64,000 bases of DNA from Gammaproteobacteria bacterium MOLA455 (GTDB taxonomy: Bacteria; Pseudomonadota; Gammaproteobacteria; Pseudomonadales; Porticoccaceae), in NCBI GenBank assembly GCA_000511875.1, contig AZIN01000003.1, positions 149,034-213,033 of the forward strand, written 5' to 3'. Made by a program: the position numbers and the translations under genes. Every line of letters begins with the position of its first letter. Position 1 is the stretch's first letter. Positions 18,671 through 27,285 of this stretch are shown in pieces. The notes beneath the pieces were generated by a model. The model saw only the letters and a list, made by a program, of their open reading frames with translations, was not told where the DNA came from and searched no databases.

Positions 18671-19153
18671 TTAGAGCAATTTTTCAATATCCGCGGCTAT
18701 GTCTTTAGGCTTGCGGATCGGCGCATAGCGTTCTACCACCCGACCTTCACGGTCGACTAAAAACTTAGTGAAGTTCCACTTAATTTTGCTGTTGAAGATA
18801 CCGCCAGCCTGACTCTTCAGGTGGGTGTAGAGGGCATGCTGCTCACTACCATTGACGTCGATCTTACCCATCACTGGAAAGCTGAGCCCAAAATTCATCT
18901 GGCAGAATTCTTGAACCTCGGCATTGGAGCCTGGTTCTTGACCACCAAACTGATTGCAGGGCAGTGCCAGTACGACGAAGTCTCGTGCACTGTACTGATC
19001 ATAGAGTTCCTGCAACTGAGTGTACTGAGGCGTAAAGCCGCACTTGCTGGCGGTATTGACGATCAGCAGCACTTTGCCGCGGTAGTCTTCCAGTGAAACA
19101 GGGTTGCCGCTGCTATCCGCAACGGTGAAGTCATAAATCGAGTGATTGCTCAT
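18671..19153 (-). CDS. glutathione peroxidase (thioredoxin-fold, cysteine type)
   Basis: Reduces hydrogen peroxide and organic hydroperoxides using glutathione or thioredoxin. 160 residues, usual bacterial length. The peroxidatic residue is Cys in NTASKCGFTPQY near position 38, i.e. not selenocysteine; LPCNQFGGQEP near 75 supplies the glutamine and second-motif residues, and WNFTKFLVDREGRVV holds the conserved tryptophan and asparagine. Monocistronic or cotranscribed with panB upstream (67 nt gap). Confidence 0.95.
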   Translation of the reverse strand: MSNHSIYDFTVADSSGNPVSLEDYRGKVLLIVNTASKCGFTPQYTQLQELYDQYSARDFVVLALPCNQFGGQEPGSNAEVQEFCQMNFGLSFPVMGKIDVNGSEQHALYTHLKSQAGGIFNSKIKWNFTKFLVDREGRVVERYAPIRKPKDIAADIEKLL

Positions 19154-19219
19154 GGGATTATTGGCTCGCTACCTTATTTTTATTGTTTTCTTCTGCTTTA
19201 CTCTTTACTAGCCAGCAGT

Positions 19220-20011
19220 CTATTTAAAGCAGTGCTCTGGTGCGGGAAAAGTCCCAGCGCGAACAGCATTGCCATAGGCAGTGATCGCCTCTTGAATACT
19301 GGCTTCATCCTCAAGAAAATTCTTCGAGAAGCGCGGCAGGCGCTGAGAGATGCCGAGCATATCGTGGAGCACTAATACCTGAGCGTCTGTGTCCGGCCCG
19401 GCCCCTATACCGATAACTGGAATGGTGAGTGCGTCGGAGAGTTGCTTGCCCAGTGCCGAGGGCACGCATTCCACAACGATCAATTCGGCACCGGCATCTT
19501 CTAGTGCCAAAGCATCGGCAATCATGAGCTCTGCAGCCTGATCTTCTTTACCCTGCACTTTGTAGCCGCCGAGCTTATGTACAGATTGCGGCGTCAGACC
19601 CACATGGCCGCAAACGGGAATGCCTCGCTGGCTAAGCAGATATACTGTATCCGCGAGCCAGGCACCACCTTCTAGTTTGACCATCTGCGCGCCGGCCTGC
19701 ATAAGAATGGCGGCATTATCCAGTGCCTGTATCTCTGTGGCATAGGACATAAACGGCATATCAGTTATCAGCAGGGCACGGTTGTTGCCGCGCTTAACCG
19801 CTTCTGTGTGATAGGCCATATCGTCTATGGTCACAGGCAAGGTGCTATCACAGCCCTGGATAACATTACCCAGAGAGTCGCCCACTAGAACTACTTCAAT
19901 GCCGGCATTCTCAATCAGCTTTGAGAAGGTGAAATCATAGGCGGTGATAACAGCGAACTTTTCCCCCGCGCCTTTCATTGCAGCTAGATTACTGATGGTT
20001 GTTGTCTTCAT
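19220..20011 (-). CDS. panB: 3-methyl-2-oxobutanoate hydroxymethyltransferase
   Basis: First step of pantothenate synthesis: adds a hydroxymethyl group from methylene-THF to alpha-ketoisovalerate. 263 residues, normal. VVLVGDSLGNVIQGCDSTLPVT (near 40-60) has the Mg2+-binding Asp-Ser, CGHVGLTPQSVHKLGG near 135 and VIGIGAGPDTDAQVLVLHD near 205 are further family motifs. panC, which usually follows, is not here: the next gene is the peroxidase. Upstream is the deoxynucleoside kinase, as in many relatives. Confidence 0.97.
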   Translation of the reverse strand: MKTTTISNLAAMKGAGEKFAVITAYDFTFSKLIENAGIEVVLVGDSLGNVIQGCDSTLPVTIDDMAYHTEAVKRGNNRALLITDMPFMSYATEIQALDNAAILMQAGAQMVKLEGGAWLADTVYLLSQRGIPVCGHVGLTPQSVHKLGGYKVQGKEDQAAELMIADALALEDAGAELIVVECVPSALGKQLSDALTIPVIGIGAGPDTDAQVLVLHDMLGISQRLPRFSKNFLEDEASIQEAITAYGNAVRAGTFPAPEHCFK

Positions 20012-20085
20012 AGTCTTTTAGTCAGAGTCCTTTTTGCGTCTCAATAGCGCCTTAGTAGCGTCCAGATAACGAGAGTATAGCGGTT

Positions 20086-20784
20086 TTACTGCAGCGGGTG
20101 AGGGTTGTAATAATGCCGTCCAGAACTAACTTGCAGCATGTACTCAACAAGGTTTTGGTAGTCGCGCTCACTTTTTGCCAGGTTTATGGCTTCGGTATTG
20201 ACTATGAGCAGCGGCGTGTCGTCGTAGTAATAGAAGAACTGCGTGTAGGCGTCATTCAGTTGCTGCAGATAGCTGAGCTCTATAGCCCGCTCGCTAGGGG
20301 TGCCGCGCAGCTTTACGCGATCATAGAGTGTCTCGGTGGGTGCCTGGAGATAGACAACTAAGTCCGGCTTTGGCAGGTCGGTGATAATGTTGTCGTACAC
20401 CGATTGATAGAGACGGTATTCGTCGTCGTCCAAGGTTATCTTGGCAAACAGTGGATCCTTCTCAATCAGAAAGTCGGCAATGCGCACCTGCTGAAAAATA
20501 TCCCCCTGACGCATCTCCTGGAGTTTACGCATACGCTGAAACAGGAAAAACAGCTGGGTGGGCAGGGCGTTGCTGCGACGATCTTGGTAGAAGCGCTCGA
20601 GAAAGGGGTTCTCTTCGGCATCTTCAAGCAGTATTTCATAGTTGAACGAGTGCGCTAGGCGCTTGGCCAGTGTCGTTTTGCCTATGCCGATTGGGCCTTC
20701 TATAGCAATGTATCGTGGGATTGTGGCTGTAGCCAGATCGAGATTAAATTCGCTGAGAATTGTTTGTTCCACATTGCTCTCCAA
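20086..20784 (-). CDS. deoxynucleoside kinase family protein
   Basis: P-loop nucleoside kinase, 232 residues. Walker A is GPIGIGKTT near residues 30-38 (IAIEGPIGIGKTTLAKRL), with DLVVYLQAPTETLYDRVKLRGTPSER in the middle as the LID-type arginine segment. This protein is encoded between folK and panB in many gammaproteobacteria. It probably phosphorylates deoxynucleosides or a related substrate, but no specificity can be read from the sequence. Confidence 0.87.
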   Translation of the reverse strand: MESNVEQTILSEFNLDLATATIPRYIAIEGPIGIGKTTLAKRLAHSFNYEILLEDAEENPFLERFYQDRRSNALPTQLFFLFQRMRKLQEMRQGDIFQQVRIADFLIEKDPLFAKITLDDDEYRLYQSVYDNIITDLPKPDLVVYLQAPTETLYDRVKLRGTPSERAIELSYLQQLNDAYTQFFYYYDDTPLLIVNTEAINLAKSERDYQNLVEYMLQVSSGRHYYNPHPLQ

Positions 20785-20822
20785 AAGTCAGCGCACAGGC
20801 TATGAACGAATTTGTCGGCTAT

Positions 20823-21311
20823 TTACTCTTCGCCAGATGTGATTTTGACAATACCTTGCTGAGAGCAGTTTGCCAATAGTTGAGCGACAGTTTCTCCGCT
20901 GGGTAGGGCTAACTGAGCGTCGAGGTCCGCCAGAGGCACCAGGACAAATCCGCGTTCAACCATACGTGGGTGGGGAATTGTTAGACGCTCGCTCTCTATT
21001 ACAAAATTGTCATAGAGCAAAATATCCAGGTCCAGAGTCCGCGGACCCCAGTGAATGCTGCGCACCCGGTGTTGCTGTTGTTCTATAGCTTGCAGGGCAT
21101 CGAGCAGATCCAGTGGCGAGAGATCAGTGCTGAGCTGTGCCGCGGCATTGATAAAGTCTGGCTGCTGTGGGCCAATAGGGGGTGTTTGGTAGCGATTTGA
21201 AGTTGCTACGAGCGCTATGCGGGAATGTTGCGACAGTGCCGCAAGGGCACTGTCTAGCTGGCTGTGAGGGCTGTCCATGTTGCTGCCCAGAGCAATATAG
21301 ACAGTTGCCAT
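20823..21311 (-). CDS. folK: 2-amino-4-hydroxy-6-hydroxymethyldihydropteridine pyrophosphokinase
   Basis: HPPK of folate synthesis: transfers pyrophosphate from ATP to hydroxymethyl-dihydropterin. 162 residues. The IALGSNMDSPHSQL opening, PDFINAAAQL, and the two-metal motif RTLDLDILLYDN followed by IPHPRMVERGFVLVPL are all present. Its start codon overlaps the end of pcnB (both at 21311), so the genes are translationally linked, an arrangement common in gammaproteobacteria. Confidence 0.97.
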   Translation of the reverse strand: MATVYIALGSNMDSPHSQLDSALAALSQHSRIALVATSNRYQTPPIGPQQPDFINAAAQLSTDLSPLDLLDALQAIEQQQHRVRSIHWGPRTLDLDILLYDNFVIESERLTIPHPRMVERGFVLVPLADLDAQLALPSGETVAQLLANCSQQGIVKITSGEE

Positions 21312-22672
21312 TATTTCGCTGGGCCTGCTGTAGGCTTGGGACTGTTGCGGCGACGACGACGTTTTTTCGGGCTGCGGTCAGTGGACATAACATCGTCAGC
21401 CATAGTCTGACGGCTTTCATTGTTAGCTTCCTGATAGGTAGTCCACCAAGCGCCGAGACCATCGAGGTCTTCGCCGGCCTGTTCGCGCAGTAGAACAAAA
21501 TCATAGGCTGCTCGAAAACGCGGGTGCTCCATCAGACGCTGGGCACGATTGCCGCCGCGACGGCGCAGGTGCAACTGCAAGTCCCAGATCTCGCGCATGG
21601 GAATACTAAAGCGTTTGGGAATTGCGGTGACTGGAATCTGATTAAGAATCACCTCTCCCGCGGCTTTGCTCAGAGCATAAGGTGGCGAGTTGCCATTCTT
21701 CTCGAAATTGCGGGCGAGTCTCTGCACTACGGGCCACAACAGGGCAGCATAGATAAAGGCGGGAGTAACACGCTGAGAAGCCTGAATGCGTTTGTCTGTA
21801 TTGACCAAGGCCTGAGATACCAGCTTCATAGGTATTCCCTGCCGGTCATTGAGCATAGGGCCCAACTGGGGAACTATATAATCAAATAACCGGTGTTCAA
21901 CCAATATTTTAAAAGTGTCTAAACCCTGGCCACTCATAAACAGTTTCAATGTTTCATCGAACAGTCGCGGTGATGACACCTGCTGCAGGTCGGCGGCGCG
22001 GTGTTTCATTGGATTTGCAGTGGCAGGTTCTATATCAAAACCGAGCTTGGCAGCAAAGCGCGCAACACGCAAAAGGCGCACCGGATCTTCGCGAAAGCGG
22101 GTTTCCGGATCGCCGATAATACGAATAATTTTGGCATTCACATCGTCTATGCCATTGGTGAAATCATGGATGCTATTGGTGCTGGGATCGTAATAGAGTG
22201 CATTGACGGTGAGATCCCGACGTGACGCGTCCTCTTCCACAGAGCCAAAGACATTGTCTCTGGTGAGCAATCCAGAATCTGTCTGCTGGCGACGATTTTT
22301 GCTGGTCGTCTGGCTACTATTAGATCGAAAAGTAGTGACTTCAATAATTTCGCGGCTGAACTGCACATGGACGATTTGAAAGCGGCGGCCGATAATCCGC
22401 GAGCGGCGGAACAATTCTTTCACTTCGTAGGGCTTGGCGCTGGTCGCCACATCAAAGTCTTTCGGTTTAAGGCCGATCAGAAGGTCGCGGACACAGCCAC
22501 CTACCACATAGGCTTCAAACCCGGCCTTCTGTAAAACGTCGACGACTTTATACGCGTCGCGGTTAATCATATCCGCAGAAAGGCAGTGTTGACCGTCACT
22601 AAAAATTTGCCGGCCAGAGGCGCTTTTTGATGATTTATCTCGCTGGAAGAACTTACTTATGCGTTTCAGCAT
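21311..22672 (-). CDS. pcnB: poly(A) polymerase I
   Basis: Adds 3' poly(A) tails that promote RNA decay. 453 residues: nucleotidyltransferase core with VVGGCVRDLLIGLKPKDFDVATSA near 56-77 (catalytic Asp residues), RRDLTVNALYYDP near 160, and a very basic C-terminus (KKRRRRRNSPKP) typical of PAP rather than CCA-adding enzyme. It follows cbrB by 89 nt; in Pseudomonas this interval holds the crcZ sRNA gene, which is missing here. Confidence 0.96.
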   Translation of the reverse strand: MLKRISKFFQRDKSSKSASGRQIFSDGQHCLSADMINRDAYKVVDVLQKAGFEAYVVGGCVRDLLIGLKPKDFDVATSAKPYEVKELFRRSRIIGRRFQIVHVQFSREIIEVTTFRSNSSQTTSKNRRQQTDSGLLTRDNVFGSVEEDASRRDLTVNALYYDPSTNSIHDFTNGIDDVNAKIIRIIGDPETRFREDPVRLLRVARFAAKLGFDIEPATANPMKHRAADLQQVSSPRLFDETLKLFMSGQGLDTFKILVEHRLFDYIVPQLGPMLNDRQGIPMKLVSQALVNTDKRIQASQRVTPAFIYAALLWPVVQRLARNFEKNGNSPPYALSKAAGEVILNQIPVTAIPKRFSIPMREIWDLQLHLRRRGGNRAQRLMEHPRFRAAYDFVLLREQAGEDLDGLGAWWTTYQEANNESRQTMADDVMSTDRSPKKRRRRRNSPKPTAGPAK

Positions 22673-22761
22673 TAAGTGATTGCCGATTAGGTTGTTATTA
22701 GAACTATGAGTTTAACAGAGGAACCAACTCTACGGGAGACTAAAGCGACCTTTGATGGCAG

Positions 22762-24060
22762 TTAGTCGCTGTGCAGCTCATCGCTCTTTTTACGACTGAT
22801 ACCCAGTTTATTGCGTCGCTCCCAAAGGCTCTTACGGCTGATGCCGAGCTTCTTAGCGAGATCTGTCTCGCTCATATTTTCTTGGTTTTCGAGAACGAAG
22901 CGGGTGAAATAATCTTCCAGCGATAAGCCTGCGGGGGCGTCGTAATCCTGGGTGAGACTCTGATCAACTAAGCCTGTACTAGTACGTTTTATTCCTTGCG
23001 TAGGTCTGGGGGCTATTTCTCCAAGGCCGACAAGCTCAGCATCAATCGGTTCTCCTGGTGCGGCCATAATCACTGCCTGTTGCAATGTGTTTTTAAGCTG
23101 CCGCAGGTTGCCCGGCCACTGATAGTCCACCAGAGCCTGAGTGGCTTGTTCAGTTAGTCCCGAGCTGACATCGTCAAAGTGCACCAGAATTGCCTGAGCA
23201 ATCGTAGGGATATCTGTGCTCCGTTGGCGCAGGGTGGGCATGGCTATGCTGACTACATCAATCTCATAGTAGAGATCTTTGCGAAATAGATTGGCTAGGC
23301 AGAGTTTTTCTAAATCCTGATCCGAGGAGCAGATAAAGCGACATTGACTAGTTTGCATTACTCTTAATAACAGCGCCTGCAACGGGGCTGCCAATTCGGC
23401 GACATTATTTAGAAAAAGGGTTGTGCTTGAACTGCTGACATCGAGCTGGCTGGCAAACTCAGCCTCTTTGATGCCGGCGCAGTTAATGCTGATAAAGCGT
23501 TGCCGAGTAGACTTTTTGCCGCTGTGGATAGCCAGTGCCATAGCGGATTTGCCGCAGCCAGTTTCACCCTGGATTAGGATTGGCAGATCGGAGGCTGCGA
23601 CTTTGGGGATCAATCGGGTGATTTTTTTAATTGCTTCACTGGACCCCAGTAACGCTATATCACCTAATGTCTTCGCGGCCACAGCCCGGTGTTTCGATGC
23701 GCTGAGAATACGCCGCACTGACAGCAGCATTTCGTCGTGATCAAAGGGCTTGGAAATATAGTCAACAGCACCCTGGCGCATGGTGTCTACTGCTGAGCGC
23801 AGGCTGGCATAGCTAGTCATGATTAGCACTGGCACTGGATCGACTATTTTAATCAGGTCAGTTCCCAGCTGTCCGGGGAGGCGCAGGTCGCTGATAATCA
23901 GTGCGAAATTAGTGAAGTCAAAATTTTCACGGGCGGCTTTGATACTGACAGCGTCACTGACGTCATAGTCATGGCGCTCGAGCAACTTGCGCAGTGAGAC
24001 GCGAATAATCTCTTCGTCTTCGATAATCAGAATCTGATCTCTGTGGGGCGCGTTGCTCAT
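22762..24060 (-). CDS. cbrB: CbrB-type NtrC-family response regulator with a degenerate AAA+ domain
   Basis: Response regulator partner of the adjacent CbrA kinase; in Pseudomonas CbrB is a sigma-54 activator for carbon and nitrogen use. From the ATG at 24060 the protein is 432 residues. The receiver domain looks functional (phospho-acceptor Asp58 in ISDLRLPG, IMTSY, ISKPFD). The AAA+ domain keeps Walker A GETGCGKS (165-172) but reads NCAGIKEAEFASQLDVSSSS straight into LFLNNV (215-220): the segment that should carry ELFGHEKGAFTGA is missing, the Walker B acids are Asn, and FRKDLYYEI (259-267) has Glu at the second arginine-finger position. A Fis-type helix-turn-helix (LAKKLGISRKSLWERRNKLG) closes the protein. 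It most likely binds DNA without sigma-54 activation. Confidence 0.9.
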   Translation of the reverse strand: MSNAPHRDQILIIEDEEIIRVSLRKLLERHDYDVSDAVSIKAARENFDFTNFALIISDLRLPGQLGTDLIKIVDPVPVLIMTSYASLRSAVDTMRQGAVDYISKPFDHDEMLLSVRRILSASKHRAVAAKTLGDIALLGSSEAIKKITRLIPKVAASDLPILIQGETGCGKSAMALAIHSGKKSTRQRFISINCAGIKEAEFASQLDVSSSSTTLFLNNVAELAAPLQALLLRVMQTSQCRFICSSDQDLEKLCLANLFRKDLYYEIDVVSIAMPTLRQRSTDIPTIAQAILVHFDDVSSGLTEQATQALVDYQWPGNLRQLKNTLQQAVIMAAPGEPIDAELVGLGEIAPRPTQGIKRTSTGLVDQSLTQDYDAPAGLSLEDYFTRFVLENQENMSETDLAKKLGISRKSLWERRNKLGISRKKSDELHSD

Positions 24061-24136
24061 AGATAGTTTGCTTGGTCTCGTGATGGGCCATATTGTTACC
24101 TTGAAGTACTGCTGACACAAGTAACTTGAGGGATTC

Positions 24137-27004
24137 TTAATCCAGTTTTATTTTATTGAGATCAAAGAGTAATTCTGCAGTGGTGCCGCGATCACTGTTT
24201 TTTGCCGGACTCGACAGGTTGATTTCACCGCGGAGATTTTTTACTAGATTGAACACCATCCAAAGTCCCAAGCCAGTGCCTTCGCCGGGCTCTTTGGAGG
24301 TTATAAAGGGTTCGAATAGCTGATCCTTAATCGGCTCAGCAATACCGCTACCCTGATCGCTGATCATTATCCGCAGCTTTGATCCATCGGACTGGCAACT
24401 GATCTCGATGGGGCTGTCATCGGTGGTGGCGTCCCGGGCATTGCCCAGCAGGTTAAGAAAAATCTGCACCAGTTGGCGATGGTCGCTGACAATTTCTATA
24501 TTGGCATCAACTAAACAGACAAACTGTTCTTTGCGCTGCTCTTTAGTCAGGCTGAGTATCTGGATGGCTTCCTGCGCCGCCTCTAATACCGAGACGGGTC
24601 GCAGTTGATCATGGTAAGTTTGCTCGCCACGAGAGAAATTGATCAGTGACTGCACGATCACACTGATGCGGTCGGTTTGCGAGAGAATGAGCTCAGCCGA
24701 GGTTTCAATTTCTGCAGTTTCAGTCTCGTGCTGTAAGTTCTGTGCGATGCAGGCAATTCCAGTGACCGGATTGCCGATCTCATGGGCGACGCCAGCCGCC
24801 AGTCGTCCAACCGAGGCCAGGCGCTCATTGTTGATGTAGTTTTGAACTAACAATACTGACTTGGTCTGGTCTTCCACCAGTAGAATTAAATCGTCATCAG
24901 GGCTTATAGCGGTGGATTTTTGCATGCCAAACCATTGGGTTTTACCTGCTACTTTCAGTTCTATACTGTCCTTGCTAGTTTCGCCTTCCTGCAAAAATAA
25001 GCTGATTGCAGAGTGCCAGGGTTCGGGCAGGTCGCTGATCAGACTGCCTGTAACCATCTCGCTGTCGATGCCTGTGTAGCGGACCATGGAACTATTCCAT
25101 TTGATAATTTCGCCGCCCTGTCCCAGAGCAATGATACCAATTGGCAGATTGTCGAGAATTTCCCGGTGATGCATGCGCAGCTTATTCAACTCGCTGGCGA
25201 TACCGGTGAGGCGATCCCCTTCAATGGCCAGTACAGATTCGATCAGATAAATATCGTCCGGCTCGGGGCGCGTTGGTGTCTCCAGGGGTAGCGCCTCTTC
25301 CATTACTTTATAGGCCGCTAACACGCCAAAGTTTAGGGTCAGGGAGGAGTAGAGACTGTCGCGGAGTTTGCGCAGTGCTGCAGGCCGGGTTTCACTGACT
25401 TCAAGATCCAGCTTATGCAGTGCTCGGTCGATCTCCACATCCGCTTCACTGCCGAGCAATTGGCGCAGGCTCAACAGCATCTGCTCAACGGAATTGTGAC
25501 TCAGCTGAACTCGGGCGGGGATATAGATGTTGTCGACCATACAGAGTCGAGCAAAGGATTGCTGCTCCTTGTCCATGGGACTCAGTATGGACAAGATTAC
25601 GCAGAGAAATATATTCACCATCAGCGCTTCAAAGGCCCAAGTCTGCCAGTTTTCCATGCCAAAAATTAGCACTTTGTCGGTCCCTGGCAGCTGCCAGCTC
25701 CAATCGCCAAATAGCATTGGTAGAGCCAGTGTCGCGAGCCATATAGAGACTCCACCAATCAATCCGGCGATCACACCATTGCGATTGATTTTTGGCAGGT
25801 ATATAGAAGCTAGCATGCCCGGTGTTAATTGCGCCAACCCAGCAAATCCCACTAGATAGAGGTCAGTGATGCTGCGAGCTTTGATAATATGGCTGAGTAG
25901 CGCGGCGGCAATAATAAGCCCGGTTGAAACCCCCAGCAGGCGCAGATTAATCCAACGACTTAAGTGGGGCTGCTTATGCAGTGTTTTAGTGGGCAAGATG
26001 AAGCTGTTGAGCACCATTTTAGCTAGCATGGTCGACATATTGCACAGCAGGGCGATGGCTACCAGCACAATACTCGCGGCGCCAAGTCCTGCTGCGATGG
26101 GGTGTTGGCTGAACGCGGGGATGGCAAATAGATAGTCTTGCAGAGGTGATGAGGATTGCACGGCAATACCAGACCACAGCAGTGGGAAGATGGTAATGCT
26201 CGCCAATAGCATCAACAGCGGGTAGGCCCAAGAGCTTACCCCAACCTGGTTGTCGGAAATATGCTCGGAAATAACAATGCTAAAGTTCACTGGCAGGGCG
26301 AAGCTGGCTGCGAGGAAAATAACAAATAAGCTGTAAGAGGAGTCCATGCGCTGGACTATTAAGCGCTGGCCACTGCTGACCACCCATTGGTTCATTTCGC
26401 TGACTCCGCCAAAAATGGATTCGACCGAGACTAGGGCTGAGGTTGCCAGTGCCGCGAGCAGTAAAAAGCCAGCTGCAGCCATCACCCAGCGCAGACTGCG
26501 CGCCATGCCTTGATGGATCGCGCTCCAATTGATGATGATAATAATCGAGACAATAATCAGCCTAAAGAGCCATTTATCACTCTCAAAGAGAAAGTCATGA
26601 ACCGATGACAGCGCTAGCAATTGAGCGAGAAACAGTGGCATGGTGACAATGATCAGACTGCTGCAGGCAATCAGCGCAATAGCTCGACCGCGAAAACGGA
26701 AGGTCAGAAAGTCCACCAGAGAGGCGAAGCGAATAATTTTATTGAGTCGGCGGATCGGGTAAAAAATCAGCGGTGAAAAGAGAAACACCATGGTAAAGGC
26801 AAACAGCGCTAGAACTACGCTAAAGCCGTAGCGGCCAGCCATCTCGATGGTGCCAGTGGCCAGCAACGCCCCAGTCCCGGCAAACAGCGCCAGCACCAGA
26901 ATCAGGTTTTGGCTTCGCGCGCCACCATAGACTGCAAGCAAATAGGCCCCCAGGGTACTGGCAATCAAAAAGCCTGTAGCTATAAGGGCTATATCAAGAC
27001 TCAT
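24137..27004 (-). CDS. cbrA: CbrA-type sensor histidine kinase fused to a sodium/solute symporter domain
   Basis: 955 residues. Residues 1-480 form an SSS (SLC5)-like transporter module with about 13 membrane helices; 500-610 is a linker; 615-720 is a PAS domain (NLPIGIIALGQGGEIIKWNSS); the HisKA box has phospho-acceptor His741 in AHEIGNPVTGI; the ATPase domain has N-box Asn855 (LLGNARDA), DQGSGI at 883-888 and GEGTGLGL at 908-915. All catalytic elements of the kinase are intact, in contrast to its partner CbrB. The fused architecture is the CbrA hallmark; in Pseudomonas it senses carbon/nitrogen status and can transport histidine. Its ATG lies within the end of the small cbrX-like ORF. Confidence 0.95.
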   Translation of the reverse strand: MSLDIALIATGFLIASTLGAYLLAVYGGARSQNLILVLALFAGTGALLATGTIEMAGRYGFSVVLALFAFTMVFLFSPLIFYPIRRLNKIIRFASLVDFLTFRFRGRAIALIACSSLIIVTMPLFLAQLLALSSVHDFLFESDKWLFRLIIVSIIIIINWSAIHQGMARSLRWVMAAAGFLLLAALATSALVSVESIFGGVSEMNQWVVSSGQRLIVQRMDSSYSLFVIFLAASFALPVNFSIVISEHISDNQVGVSSWAYPLLMLLASITIFPLLWSGIAVQSSSPLQDYLFAIPAFSQHPIAAGLGAASIVLVAIALLCNMSTMLAKMVLNSFILPTKTLHKQPHLSRWINLRLLGVSTGLIIAAALLSHIIKARSITDLYLVGFAGLAQLTPGMLASIYLPKINRNGVIAGLIGGVSIWLATLALPMLFGDWSWQLPGTDKVLIFGMENWQTWAFEALMVNIFLCVILSILSPMDKEQQSFARLCMVDNIYIPARVQLSHNSVEQMLLSLRQLLGSEADVEIDRALHKLDLEVSETRPAALRKLRDSLYSSLTLNFGVLAAYKVMEEALPLETPTRPEPDDIYLIESVLAIEGDRLTGIASELNKLRMHHREILDNLPIGIIALGQGGEIIKWNSSMVRYTGIDSEMVTGSLISDLPEPWHSAISLFLQEGETSKDSIELKVAGKTQWFGMQKSTAISPDDDLILLVEDQTKSVLLVQNYINNERLASVGRLAAGVAHEIGNPVTGIACIAQNLQHETETAEIETSAELILSQTDRISVIVQSLINFSRGEQTYHDQLRPVSVLEAAQEAIQILSLTKEQRKEQFVCLVDANIEIVSDHRQLVQIFLNLLGNARDATTDDSPIEISCQSDGSKLRIMISDQGSGIAEPIKDQLFEPFITSKEPGEGTGLGLWMVFNLVKNLRGEINLSSPAKNSDRGTTAELLFDLNKIKLD

Positions 27005-27170
27005 CGGATTTTCTATGGCGCTGGATTATGTATGCGGCGAAGACAATCAATGCCCAGACTACAAAAGGTCTAAACCAGCTACTCTGTGGCTCTGCGGCCC
27101 ATCGCGATGCTAGGGGCACTGCGACACTGCTGAGAAAAATTAAAACCGCAACCAATCGGTAGTTAAGCAT
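26994..27170 (-). CDS. cbrX: 58-residue membrane peptide, CbrX-like, coupled to cbrA
   Basis: A short frame just upstream of cbrA: ATG complementary to 27168-27170, stop TGA at 26994-26996. The peptide begins MLNYRLVAVLIFLSSVAVPL, has a second hydrophobic segment (PFVVWALIVFAAYIIQ) and ends in RHRKSDES, so it probably spans the membrane twice. Its last 11 nt contain the cbrA start codon, which suggests translational coupling. In Pseudomonas putida a small ORF named cbrX occupies the same position and controls cbrA translation; the name here rests on position and size, as I cannot align the sequences. Confidence 0.7.
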   Translation of the reverse strand: MLNYRLVAVLIFLSSVAVPLASRWAAEPQSSWFRPFVVWALIVFAAYIIQRHRKSDES

Positions 27171-27285
27171 TTGCGAGCTCGTTGATAAGACTTAAGGGTA
27201 AGTTGACCGCGATGGTATGCAAGCTTGCCTGGCAAAGCAAACCGGGTGTTCGGTTGGGCCGCTACTCGTCCGCAGGGACAGGTTG

